A stretch of DNA of 16,770 bases from Hyphomonadaceae bacterium UBA4763 (GTDB taxonomy: Bacteria > Pseudomonadota > Alphaproteobacteria > Caulobacterales > Aquidulcibacteraceae), in the NCBI GenBank assembly GCA_002403455.1, contig DHHV01000113.1:1-16770 (forward strand). Direction: 5' to 3'. Positions 1-6,623 of the stretch are shown piece after piece. The first letter of the stretch is position 1. Every line of letters begins with the position of its first letter. The notes under the pieces were generated by a model. It searched no databases and was not told the DNA's origin. It saw nothing but the letters and a program-made list of their open reading frames with translations. Both the position numbers and the translations under genes were made by a program.

Positions 1-675
1 GCTCGGTTCGGGCATGCGCCGGGCGAGCACCGCGACATTGACGATGGCGAGCGCCGCCACCGCCCACAGCGGGGCCAACAACCCCGCCCAGGCCACGATC
101 GCGCCGGCGATCGCTGGGCCGACCGCCGCGCCGAGCGCAAAAGCCGAATTGATCGTCGAGATGACGATGGTGCGCCGCGCCCGCGAGGACATGTCGGCGC
201 AATAGGCGCTGGCGGCCGGCGGCCCGCCCGATCCGATCGCGCCATAGAGCGCGCGCGCCAGCATCAAGCCGGCAAACGCCCCGCCCCACCCAATGATCCA
301 GCCCGCAAAAGCCGCGCTGGCAATCGCCGCCACCCCCAGCATCGACAGCGCAAAGCCGCCAATGCCGATCAGCATCACCCGGCGCCGGCCCCAATGATCG
401 CTGATCCGGCCCCAGATCGGGCTCATCCCGACCCAAAACGCCGCCGACAGCGTATAAACCGCCACCACGGCGATATCGGGCAGGCCAATCCGCCGCGCGA
501 TCGGGGCCAGCACAACAAACATCATCGAATTGCCGAGCCCGACCATCGCCAAAGCGGCATAGACCGCGCCAAAGGCCGGCGGCCAGGCGCGTTCATGCTC
601 CGGCGGCGGCTCCGGCAAGGGGTCGCTATAGCGCAGCGGTTCCGGGGCCGCGGACTCGCTGGGGGAAAGGCTCAT
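1..675 (-). CDS. Major facilitator superfamily transporter, N-terminal half (cut by window edge)
   Basis: Inner-membrane secondary transporter; the substrate cannot be read from sequence. Reading the minus strand from the ATG at 675 gives 225 open residues with no stop before the edge, so the C-terminal half is outside the window. After a Pro/Glu-rich cytoplasmic start of about 30 residues come strongly hydrophobic segments. The family's motif A, GRISDHWGRRR, is at residues 89-99 in the loop after the second membrane segment. A Gly/Pro-rich stretch near 160-170 (GAIGSGGPPAASAY) fits the fifth-helix region of drug:H+ antiporters. By general look it is closest to the TetA/Bcr-like 12-helix group, which is inference. 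The Shine-Dalgarno sequence before 675 is weak. The neighbouring regulator gene upstream on the same strand is 124 bp away with a small hairpin between them, so separate transcription is likely. Confidence 0.9.
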   Translation of the reverse strand, partial: MSLSPSESAAPEPLRYSDPLPEPPPEHERAWPPAFGAVYAALAMVGLGNSMMFVVLAPIARRIGLPDIAVVAVYTLSAAFWVGMSPIWGRISDHWGRRRVMLIGIGGFALSMLGVAAIASAAFAGWIIGWGGAFAGLMLARALYGAIGSGGPPAASAYCADMSSRARRTIVISTINSAFALGAAVGPAIAGAIVAWAGLLAPLWAVAALAIVNVAVLARRMPEPS

Positions 676-747
676 ACGCCCGATGGGGCAGGTTCCGCGG
701 GCAAGGTCAAGGGTGGGGGCGCCGCGCGTGGCTAGAAGAAGGAATTG

Positions 748-761
748 GCGCCTGATGGCGC
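748..761 (-). terminator. Small GC hairpin between XRE gene and MFS gene
   Basis: GCGCC-4 nt-GGCGC forms a perfect 5-bp stem with a 4-nt loop, 39 bp past the stop of the XRE gene. On the minus strand it is followed by a pyrimidine-rich stretch (CAATTCCTTCTTC), not a clean T run. It could be a weak terminator; chance in GC-rich DNA is also possible. Confidence 0.25.
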
Positions 762-799
762 TTGGGCTTCAATCCCATACAAAACATTTCTCGCAGCTG

Positions 800-1276
800 T
801 CACGCCGCATCGGCCTGCATGGGTTCCTGATAGCGCCACCCATCCTCCGGATCGACCCAAAACGCCAGCGGCCGGCCGGCTGGGCTAGGCGCTTCGTCCA
901 ACGCGGCGATGCGCGTCAGCGCCTCGCTAATCGCCGGATTGCCGTCGGCTTTTTCCAAAAACAGCAGCCGCAACAAGCGGTCGGCGGCCGGCGTCACCCG
1001 CTCGGTTTCACCTTTCTCCCAGCGCGCGATCGTCTGGGCGTCCACCCCCAAAATTGTCCCGAGCGCTTGCTGGGTCAGTTCCAATTCATGTCGCAGAAAG
1101 CGCATCTCCTTGCCGTTCAGCGCTTTCCGTTCGTGAACAAGGGTCAGTCCGATTTGTTTATGCAGTCCTTCCAGGTCATCGATCTGGAGAGCGCGGCCGC
1201 GCGGCCCATCGATCCAGCGAAAGCCGTTCAACAATTGAATATTGTTGAGTCCGCATTCCGTATAGTGATGAAACAT
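800..1276 (-). CDS. XRE-type helix-turn-helix regulator, 158 aa
   Basis: A DNA-binding protein with a Cro/C1-type helix-turn-helix at about residues 58-90 (LTQQALGTILGVDAQTIARW), followed by a basic helical segment (ADRLLRLLFLEK). The first 50 residues (MFHHYTECGL, then a GLHKQIGL stretch) form a separate small domain. This layout is seen in stand-alone regulators related to the HTH half of MqsA-type antitoxins. The ORF can be extended to an ATG at 1315, giving 171 residues. I prefer the ATG at 1276 because the protein then starts at MFHHYTECGL, as I recall for this family, and because a perfect palindrome (1290-1304) then sits just upstream as a promoter-operator. No toxin partner is adjacent: the gene upstream encodes a Gly-rich membrane protein and the gene downstream a transporter. 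Targets are unknown; autoregulation is inferred. Confidence 0.75.
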   Translation of the reverse strand: MFHHYTECGLNNIQLLNGFRWIDGPRGRALQIDDLEGLHKQIGLTLVHERKALNGKEMRFLRHELELTQQALGTILGVDAQTIARWEKGETERVTPAADRLLRLLFLEKADGNPAISEALTRIAALDEAPSPAGRPLAFWVDPEDGWRYQEPMQADAA

Positions 1277-1289
1277 GATCCAGAGATGT

Positions 1290-1304
1290 CTATCATAATG
1301 ATAG
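1290..1304 (-). promoter_or_regulatory. Perfect palindrome over a TATGAT -10, candidate operator of the XRE gene
   Basis: CTATCAT-A-ATGATAG is a perfect inverted repeat with 7-bp arms and a 1-bp centre, 13 bp upstream of the ATG at 1276. On the minus strand its right half contains TATGAT, five of six matches to the -10 consensus; no good -35 is seen at 16-18 bp. A dyad of this size over a promoter is typical for autorepressing XRE proteins. The binding partner is inferred. Confidence 0.5.
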
Positions 1305-1324
1305 GTCAAACGCAATAAATGACC

Positions 1325-1603
1325 TCAATCCCCGCCGCCGCCGCCGCCATCGCCGCCGCCCCCCGCATCGCCGCCGTCAAAGCTCGGGCCGTCATCGCCC
1401 CCGCCCTTTTTCCCGCCGCCATCGCCCATGAACGCCGACGTCCCCAGCGTTGACAGCAGCAGCCCATCATCGCCCGATCGCCTGGCCTGGCCGTCGCGCC
1501 CCGGTCGCCCGGCTGCGCGGCTCATCCGCGCCAGCCACATCACGCTGAGCACAACAACCAGGATTGCCGCCGCCGCGACCGCCGCCCATTGACCCGAACT
1601 CAT
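1325..1603 (-). CDS. Small single-pass membrane protein with Gly/Asp-rich tail, 92 aa
   Basis: Not recognised as a named family. Residues 7-25 (AAVAAAAILVVVLSVMWLA) form one membrane helix, followed by an Arg-rich patch (RMSRAAGRPGRDGQARRSG) that by the positive-inside rule puts the C-terminus in the cytoplasm. The last 35 residues are almost all Gly and Asp, written with GGC/GGG/GAT codons, and end the protein. A strong ribosome site (AAAGGGAGG, 5 nt before the ATG) supports the start and makes this a real gene despite the low-complexity end. It begins 33 bp after the prfB stop on the same strand, so it is probably in the prfB transcript. Glycine-rich tails of this kind occur in many proteobacterial envelope proteins. 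The function here is unknown. Confidence 0.7.
   Translation of the reverse strand: MSSGQWAAVAAAAILVVVLSVMWLARMSRAAGRPGRDGQARRSGDDGLLLSTLGTSAFMGDGGGKKGGGDDGPSFDGGDAGGGGDGGGGGGD
1328..1435 (-). repeat. Low-complexity GGC/GAT codon tract
   Basis: Short tandem runs of GCC on the plus strand, with interspersed ATC, encode the Gly/Asp tail of the 92-aa membrane protein. Such triplet runs can slip during replication, so tail length may vary between strains. Confidence 0.6.
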
Positions 1604-1636
1604 CGCCGCCTCCCTTTCCCCGTCAGCAAGCCGATC

Positions 1637-2753
1637 TTACGCCGCTTCCTCGTCCTGTTTCAACTTCATCGCCAAAGCCGCCGCCATGAAGGCGTCGAGA
1701 TCGCCGTCCAGCACGCCTTGCGTGTCCGAGGTCTCGACCTCGGTCCGCAAATCTTTGACCATCTGATAGGGTTGCAGCACGTAGGAGCGGATTTGCCGGC
1801 CCCAGCCGATTTCGGTTTTGGTCGCTTCGATGGCGTTTTGCTCGGCCTCGCGCTTTTGCAATTCGGCTTCATACAGGCGCGCGCGCAACATGTTCCAGGC
1901 GGTGGCGCGGTTTTTGTGTTGCGAGCGTTCGGCTTGGCACGACACCACGATCCCGGTCGGGATATGGGTCAGGCGGATGGCCGAATCGGTCTTGTTGACG
2001 TGTTGGCCGCCGGCCCCGGAGGCGCGGAAGGTGTCGACGCGGACGTCCTTGTCGGCGATGTCGATCTCGATCTTGTCATCGATCACCGGATAGACCCAGA
2101 CGCTGGCAAACGAGGTGTGCCGGCGCGCATTTGAATCAAACGGTGAAATCCGCACCAGGCGATGCACGCCCGCTTCGTTTTTCAGCCAGCCATAAGCGTT
2201 TTCACCCTTGATCAGCACGGTCGCCGATTTGATCCCGGCTTCTTCGCCCTGATGTTCGTCCAATTCTTCGACGCCAAAGCCGCGCGCATTGGCCCAGCGT
2301 ACATACATGCGCCGCAACATCGAGGTCCAATCCTGGCTTTCCGTGCCGCCGGCCCCGGAATTGAACTCGACATAGCAATCATTGCCGTCGGCTTCGCCCG
2401 ACAACAAGGCTTGCAATTCAGCGGCGGCGGCGCGGTCGCGCGCGGCTTTCAACCCGATGAGGGCGTCCAGCACCAAGGGCTCATCGCCCTCGGCTTCGCC
2501 GATTTCGACCAATTCGATCCCGTCGGCGAGCTCGCGGTCGAGCGCCCGGATCGCCTCCATCTGGCCGGCCAATTTGTTGCGCTCGCGCATTAACTTTTGC
2601 GCGGCTTGCGGGTCGTTCCAGACCGCATCGCTTTCGACGAGGGCGTTCAGCTCATCCAGCCGCTTTTCCGAAACGTCCCAGTCAAAGACCCCTCCGCAAT
2701 AAAGCGAGCGATTTGCGGATGTCGGCGGCAAGGGATTCGGCTTCGGCGCGCAT
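1637..2753 (-). CDS. prfB: Peptide chain release factor 2, with programmed +1 frameshift
   Basis: Recognises UGA and UAA stop codons and releases the finished peptide on the ribosome. The gene is in two frames: codons 1-23 run from the ATG at 2753 to the CTT at 2685-2687 and meet an in-frame TGA (2682-2684). A +1 slip that skips base 2684 continues with GAC at 2681-2683 to the TAA at 1637. The product is 371 residues, normal for RF2. After joining, the stop-codon recognition tripeptide SPF is at 203-205 and the catalytic GGQ at 248-250, within two residues of Escherichia coli RF2. An uninterrupted ORF in the second frame runs back to 2812, but its N-terminus (MRRRERHKPS) does not resemble RF2, while the zero-frame start MRAEAESLAADIRKSL does. 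AGGA lies 9 nt before the ATG at 2753. Regulation is autogenous: low RF2 slows termination at the internal UGA and favours the shift. Confidence 0.95.
2681..2697 (-). promoter_or_regulatory. prfB +1 recoding site (internal Shine-Dalgarno plus CTT TGA C)
   Basis: On the minus strand the sequence reads CGGAGGGGTCTTTGAC. The slippery CTT is followed by TGA and then C, the classical weak-terminator context. A Shine-Dalgarno-like GGAGG lies 3 nt before the CTT, matching the spacing in the E. coli prfB stimulator. Shifting yields ...RRGL-DWDVS, the conserved junction of RF2. Confidence 0.93.
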
Positions 2754-2911
2754 GCGGGTTCGTCCTGATCATGAGGGATTTGTGACGGCTTGTGCCTCTC
2801 GCGGCGCCGCAAGGCAAGGGTTTGGCGCGCAATTCGCGACTTTGCGCCGGCGCCGCGCCGGTGACGAATTGAAGACCCCCAACCCCCAGTTATTACCCCG
2901 CCTGTCGCCCC

Positions 2912-2929
2912 CCAAAGCCGCGGCTTTGG
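2912..2929. repeat. Perfect 18-bp palindrome upstream of the sdhC promoter
   Basis: CCAAAGCCGCGGCTTTGG is fully self-complementary. It ends 5 bp before the proposed -35 of sdhC, in the divergent prfB/sdhC gap. It could be a binding site for a dimeric regulator or a hairpin in a longer transcript. No protein can be assigned. Confidence 0.45.
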
Positions 2930-2934
2930 CCGCG

Positions 2935-2962
2935 TTGACTTCCCTTTGCCTCGCTCTAAAGT
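2935..2962 (+). promoter_or_regulatory. Candidate sigma-70 promoter of the sdh operon
   Basis: TTGACT (2935-2940), a 16-bp spacer and TAAAGT (2957-2962) stand 46 bp before the sdhC ATG. The -35 matches five of six consensus bases and the -10 four of six. No other good candidate is seen in the 254-bp gap. Confidence 0.5.
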
Positions 2963-3007
2963 CCGCGGCGATCGGAATTTTCGTCACAGCCGCAAGGATT
3001 TCGCCCG

Positions 3008-3412
3008 ATGGCGCAAGCAAAACCAAAGTCGGCGCCGCAACGCCCGTTGTCGCCGCATTTGCAGGTGTGGCGCTGGCACGCGACCATGCTGACCTCGATC
3101 CTGCACCGCGCCACCGGCATGGCGCTTTATGTCGGCACGCTGATCGTGGTGTTGTGGCTGTTTACCGCCATGCTCGAGACGCCGGCTTATTACACCGCGT
3201 TGGAAGACGCGCTGCATACCTTGCCGGGCCAAGTGATTTTATTTGGCTATACTTTTGCGCTGATGTTTCACGCCTGCAACGGCGTGCGGCATTTGGTATG
3301 GGATTCGGGCGCCGGTTTTGCGCCGAAAACCGCCAACACCGCCTCGATCGCGGTGATCGTCGCCGCGGTTTTCTTGACGGTCGCAGTCTGGATCGTCGCC
3401 GATTTGTTTTAA
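3008..3412 (+). CDS. sdhC: Succinate dehydrogenase cytochrome b556 subunit
   Basis: Membrane anchor of complex II. With SdhD it holds heme b and the ubiquinone site that receives electrons from the SdhA-SdhB head in the inner membrane. The protein has 134 residues, the usual length. RPLSPHLQVWRW (12-23) and SILHRATG (30-37) form the conserved N-terminal signature. Ser30 and Arg34 match the quinone-pocket Ser27 and Arg31 of E. coli. The heme ligand is His88 in HACNGVRHLVWD (88-99). Three membrane helices lie at about 38-56, 73-92 and 111-132. AAGGA 9 nt before the ATG supports the start. It is the first gene of the operon; the next gene, sdhD, follows after an unusually wide 115 bp that contains two small hairpins (3433-3446 and 3477-3491). 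Confidence 0.96.
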   Translation: MAQAKPKSAPQRPLSPHLQVWRWHATMLTSILHRATGMALYVGTLIVVLWLFTAMLETPAYYTALEDALHTLPGQVILFGYTFALMFHACNGVRHLVWDSGAGFAPKTANTASIAVIVAAVFLTVAVWIVADLF

Positions 3413-3527
3413 GCAGCGAAAGAACAGCCGACGGCAACGCCTTGCCAACCTGAAGCAACCTAAAAAACACCCCAAGCGGCGCCTTCCGCCGTCAAAAGAC
3501 CGGGGCCAGACGTCAAAGGAGACATGC

Positions 3528-3920
3528 ATGTCGCCAACATCCTCCATGCGCACGCCTTTGGGCCGGGTGCGCGGCCTGGGCTCCGCCAAGGAGGGCGTCC
3601 GTCATTGGCTGAGCCAGCGGGCGAGCGCGGTGGCGCTGATGATCCTTGTTCCGTGGTTTTTGATCGGGTTCGTGACGGCGCAAGGCTCCGGCTATGACGC
3701 CGCCCGCGATTGGATCGGCAGCCCGCTCAATGCGATTTTGCTGATTTTAACGCTGTCGACGGCGTTTTATCACATGCGCTTGGGCGCCCAAGTCGTGATC
3801 GAAGACTATATCGGCAATCATGGAACCAAGATTGCCTTGCTGCTGGCGAATTCGTTTTTCGCGATTGCGCTCTGGGCGGGATCGGTCTTCGCCGTGCTGA
3901 AAATCGCGTTTGGAGCGTAA
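3528..3920 (+). CDS. sdhD: Succinate dehydrogenase membrane anchor subunit
   Basis: Second membrane anchor of complex II, paired with SdhC around heme b and ubiquinone. The protein has 130 residues. The alphaproteobacterial start RTPLGRVRGLGSAKEG is at 8-23. The signature YHMRLGAQVVIEDYI is at 81-95: its Asp93-Tyr94 match the Asp82-Tyr83 quinone-site pair of E. coli, and His82 matches the His71 position. Three membrane helices lie at about 34-51, 65-87 and 103-125. The ribosome site AAAGGAGA lies directly before ATG 3528; the later ATG at 3546 is in frame but has no such site. Its TAA (3918-3920) is 1 bp before the sdhA ATG, so translation of the two is probably coupled. Confidence 0.95.
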   Translation: MSPTSSMRTPLGRVRGLGSAKEGVRHWLSQRASAVALMILVPWFLIGFVTAQGSGYDAARDWIGSPLNAILLILTLSTAFYHMRLGAQVVIEDYIGNHGTKIALLLANSFFAIALWAGSVFAVLKIAFGA

Positions 3921-3921
3921 A

Positions 3922-5706
3922 ATGACGAAATGGATCGATCACACCTTTGACGTTATCGTCGTCGGGGCCGGCGGCTCCGGTTTGCGGGCGGCGCTCGGCG
4001 CTGGCCAAGCGGGCCTGCGGACGGCGTGCTTGTCCAAAGTCTTCCCGACCCGCAGCCACACCGTCGCCGCGCAAGGCGGCATTTCGGCGGCGCTCGGCAA
4101 TATGGGTGAAGATGATTGGCGCTGGCATATGTTCGACACCGTGAAAGGATCGGACTGGTTGGGCGATCAAGACGCCATCGAATATTTATGCCGAAACGCG
4201 CCGGCCGCCGTCTATGAATTGGAACATTGGGGCGTTCCGTTCTCGCGCACTGAAGAGGGCAAAATTTACCAACGCGCCTTTGGCGGCATGACCCGCAATT
4301 ATGGCGAAGCGCCGGTTCAGCGCACCTGCGCTGCCGCCGACCGCACCGGTCACGCGATTTTGCACACGCTCTATGGCCAATCTTTGCGTCATGACGTGGA
4401 GTTCTTTATCGAATATTTCGCGCTCGACTTGCTGATGGACGAGGAAGGCGCCTGCCGCGGCGTCACCGCCCTCAAAATGGACGATGGCACGTTGCATCGC
4501 TTCCGCGCGCAACGCACCATTTTGGCGACCGGCGGCTATGGCCGTGCCTATTTTTCATGCACCAGCGCCCATACCTGCACCGGCGACGGTAACGCCATGG
4601 TATTGAGGGCGGGATTGCCGCTGCAAGACATGGAATTTGTTCAATTCCACCCGACCGGTATTTACGGCGCCGGCTGTTTGATTACCGAAGGGGTGCGCGG
4701 GGAGGGCGGATACCTCACCAATAGCGCTGGCGAGCGTTTCATGGAGCGCTACGCTCCGACCGTGAAGGACCTTGCGCCGCGTGACATGGTCGCCCGCGCC
4801 ATGACGATCGAGGTTCGTGAAGGGCGCGGCGTCGGCAAAAATAAAGACCACATTTTCTTGCATCTGGATCATCTCGACCCCGCCGTGATCGCCCAACGTC
4901 TGCCTGGCATTTCTGAAAGCGCCAAAGTCTTTGCCGGCGTTGACGTCACCCGCGAACCGATCCCGGTGATCCCGACCGTTCATTATAATATGGGCGGCAT
5001 TCCGACCAATTATCACGGCGAAGTCCTCACCAAGGTCAATGGCGATCCCGATGCGATCGTGCCCGGCCTGATGGCGGTTGGCGAAGCGGCCTGCGTGTCG
5101 GTGCACGGCGCCAATCGCTTGGGATCTAACTCGTTGATTGACTTGGTGGTTTTTGGCCGCGCCGTCGGCTTGCGCTGCGGCGCGACCGTCGAAGCCGGCG
5201 CCAACCAGCCTGCGCTTGGCAAAGACGCTGGCGATCGGCATATCGCCCGTCTCGAGCGCTTCCGCAACGCCGATGGCGCAACGCCGACCGCGCGCTTGCG
5301 TCTCGACATGCAAAAAACCATGCAAGAGACCTGTGCGGTCTATCGCACCGGCGATGTGCTGACCGAAGGCGTCGAGCGGATGGCGAAAGTCTGCGGCGGC
5401 CTGCGCGATGTTCGGGTGACCGATCGGTCGCTTATCTGGAACTCGGATTTGATCGAAACGCTGGAATTCGACAATCTGCTCGCCCAAGCCCAAGTCACTG
5501 TCAACGCCGCCGCCAATCGCACCGAAAGCCGCGGCGCGCATGCGCGCGAGGATTTCTCGACCCGCAACGACGTCGATTGGATGAAACACACGCTGACCTG
5601 GTATGACGACGTCAAGGGCGAAACGCGGATCGATTATCGACCCGTGCATGGGTTCACCTTGACCAATGACGTGCAGCCGATACCGCCGAAACAACGCGTT
5701 TATTGA
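3922..5706 (+). CDS. sdhA: Succinate dehydrogenase flavoprotein subunit
   Basis: Catalytic subunit that oxidises succinate to fumarate in the TCA cycle and passes electrons through covalently bound FAD. The protein has 594 residues, the usual length. The dinucleotide-binding motif GAGGSG is at 15-20. His46 in RSHTVAAQGG is the covalent FAD attachment (His45 in E. coli). Active-site residues are all present: Phe120, His243 in QFHPTG, Thr255-Glu256, Arg287 in APRD, His354 in HYNMGG and Arg399 in GANRLGSNS. GGAG 6 nt before ATG 3922 fixes the start; an in-frame TTG at 3910 would overlap sdhD and is not needed. The partner gene sdhB, which normally follows, is not found between here and the right edge. 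The iron-sulfur subunit must be encoded elsewhere. Confidence 0.98.
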   Translation: MTKWIDHTFDVIVVGAGGSGLRAALGAGQAGLRTACLSKVFPTRSHTVAAQGGISAALGNMGEDDWRWHMFDTVKGSDWLGDQDAIEYLCRNAPAAVYELEHWGVPFSRTEEGKIYQRAFGGMTRNYGEAPVQRTCAAADRTGHAILHTLYGQSLRHDVEFFIEYFALDLLMDEEGACRGVTALKMDDGTLHRFRAQRTILATGGYGRAYFSCTSAHTCTGDGNAMVLRAGLPLQDMEFVQFHPTGIYGAGCLITEGVRGEGGYLTNSAGERFMERYAPTVKDLAPRDMVARAMTIEVREGRGVGKNKDHIFLHLDHLDPAVIAQRLPGISESAKVFAGVDVTREPIPVIPTVHYNMGGIPTNYHGEVLTKVNGDPDAIVPGLMAVGEAACVSVHGANRLGSNSLIDLVVFGRAVGLRCGATVEAGANQPALGKDAGDRHIARLERFRNADGATPTARLRLDMQKTMQETCAVYRTGDVLTEGVERMAKVCGGLRDVRVTDRSLIWNSDLIETLEFDNLLAQAQVTVNAAANRTESRGAHAREDFSTRNDVDWMKHTLTWYDDVKGETRIDYRPVHGFTLTNDVQPIPPKQRVY

Positions 5707-5756
5707 CGCTTAAAACGCGGTTATGGACGCGTTAAAGGGGCTTTTGGGAGGCTTAA

Positions 5757-6623
5757 ATGGCGGCTCTTCGCGCCTTATGTGTCGGCTTTGCCGCCTTCGT
5801 TGCGCTTTTTTGCGCTGAAAATGCGCGCGCGCATGAGCAACACGGCGCGCATTATCTCGGAAATGAGGGTGTTTTGGTCGTTTCCGGCGCCGCAAAAGTG
5901 CTGTTTGACCCGTTTTTTCACGGCGGATTGGGCGTTTATCAGGCCGTTCCCGCCGAGATACGCGCCGCTTTATACGCCGGAACCGCGCCTTTTGACGGCG
6001 TTGATGCGGTTTTTATTAGCCATGCGCATGCCGATCACTTCGATGCCGCCGATGTTTTGGCCTATTTGAAGCGCCATGCGGCGGTGATTTTGGTGGCGCC
6101 GGAGCAAGCCGTGGCGCAATTGCGCGCCCATGCGCTATGGGAAGAAGGCCTGTCGGCGCGCGTCAAGTCGTTGAAATTGCTCATTGGCGGGCCGGCGGAA
6201 CGCCTGCAAGTGCGCACAAATGACGCCGTTTTAGAGGTATTCGCGGCCCGAATCGCCCATGCTGGCTGGCCAAATCGCACGGAAGTCGAGAACATTATTT
6301 ATCGCGTGCAAGCAGAGGCGGGCGCAATTGCGCTGCATTTGGGCGATTCCGACGCCAAAGATCAGCATTTCGCGCCATATTCGGCCGATTTTCAGTCGCT
6401 TAGGGCTCATATTGCTTTCCCGCCATTTTGGTTTTTTGGCTCGGAGGAGGCGCGCGCGATTTTAGAACAACGCTTGAATGCAGAGAAAGTGGTCGGCGTG
6501 CATGTGCCGAAAGAAGTGCCAGCAAATCTGAGGGCGGCGCAAGAAAAATTTGGATTTGACTTGTTCACCTCCCCTGGAGAAGTACGGCTTATCGATCTTT
6601 CGAGCGTAAAAGCCGGGAAATGA
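5757..6623 (+). CDS. Exported metallo-beta-lactamase-fold hydrolase
   Basis: A probable periplasmic metal-dependent hydrolase of 288 residues. Residues 1-25 look like a Sec signal peptide (hydrophobic LCVGFAAFVALFCA, then ENARA, cleavage near 25). The metal-binding HxHxDH motif is HAHADH at 89-94 in VFISHAHADHFD. A later conserved histidine (RIAHAG, His168) and the acidic GDSD (196-199) complete the pattern of the UlaG/YcbL-like branch with a single MBL domain. Substrate unknown; lactonase, phosphodiesterase or hydrolase activity are all possible. It starts 50 bp after sdhA with its own GGGAGG ribosome site 5 nt before the ATG. It overlaps the following regulator gene by ATGA (6620-6623), so those two are translated together. 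It may be read through from the sdh promoter, since no convincing terminator lies in between. Confidence 0.8.
   Translation: MAALRALCVGFAAFVALFCAENARAHEQHGAHYLGNEGVLVVSGAAKVLFDPFFHGGLGVYQAVPAEIRAALYAGTAPFDGVDAVFISHAHADHFDAADVLAYLKRHAAVILVAPEQAVAQLRAHALWEEGLSARVKSLKLLIGGPAERLQVRTNDAVLEVFAARIAHAGWPNRTEVENIIYRVQAEAGAIALHLGDSDAKDQHFAPYSADFQSLRAHIAFPPFWFFGSEEARAILEQRLNAEKVVGVHVPKEVPANLRAAQEKFGFDLFTSPGEVRLIDLSSVKAGK

Noticed and set aside
683..1318. 211-residue plus-strand ORF opposite the XRE gene
   Set aside because: The minus frame has a clear helix-turn-helix; the plus frame is a shadow running across two genes and a gap.
1276..1603. Toxin-antitoxin pair formed by the XRE gene and the upstream 92-residue protein
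   Set aside because: The Gly/Asp tail and membrane helix match no toxin family I know, and the XRE gene appears to have its own promoter.
1637..2812. Continuous 391-residue RF2 ORF from ATG 2812
   Set aside because: Its first 43 residues do not resemble RF2, whereas the zero-frame start at 2753 plus the recoding site gives the conserved N-terminus.
4555..5694. 379-residue ORF antisense to sdhA
   Set aside because: Lies wholly opposite a gene with every catalytic residue in place; long antisense frames are common in GC-rich coding DNA, and no motif is seen.
5714..5733. AACGCG-8 nt-CGCGTT hairpin after sdhA as a terminator
   Set aside because: Only 6 bp with no T run, and the next gene has its ribosome site right after; read-through is as likely.
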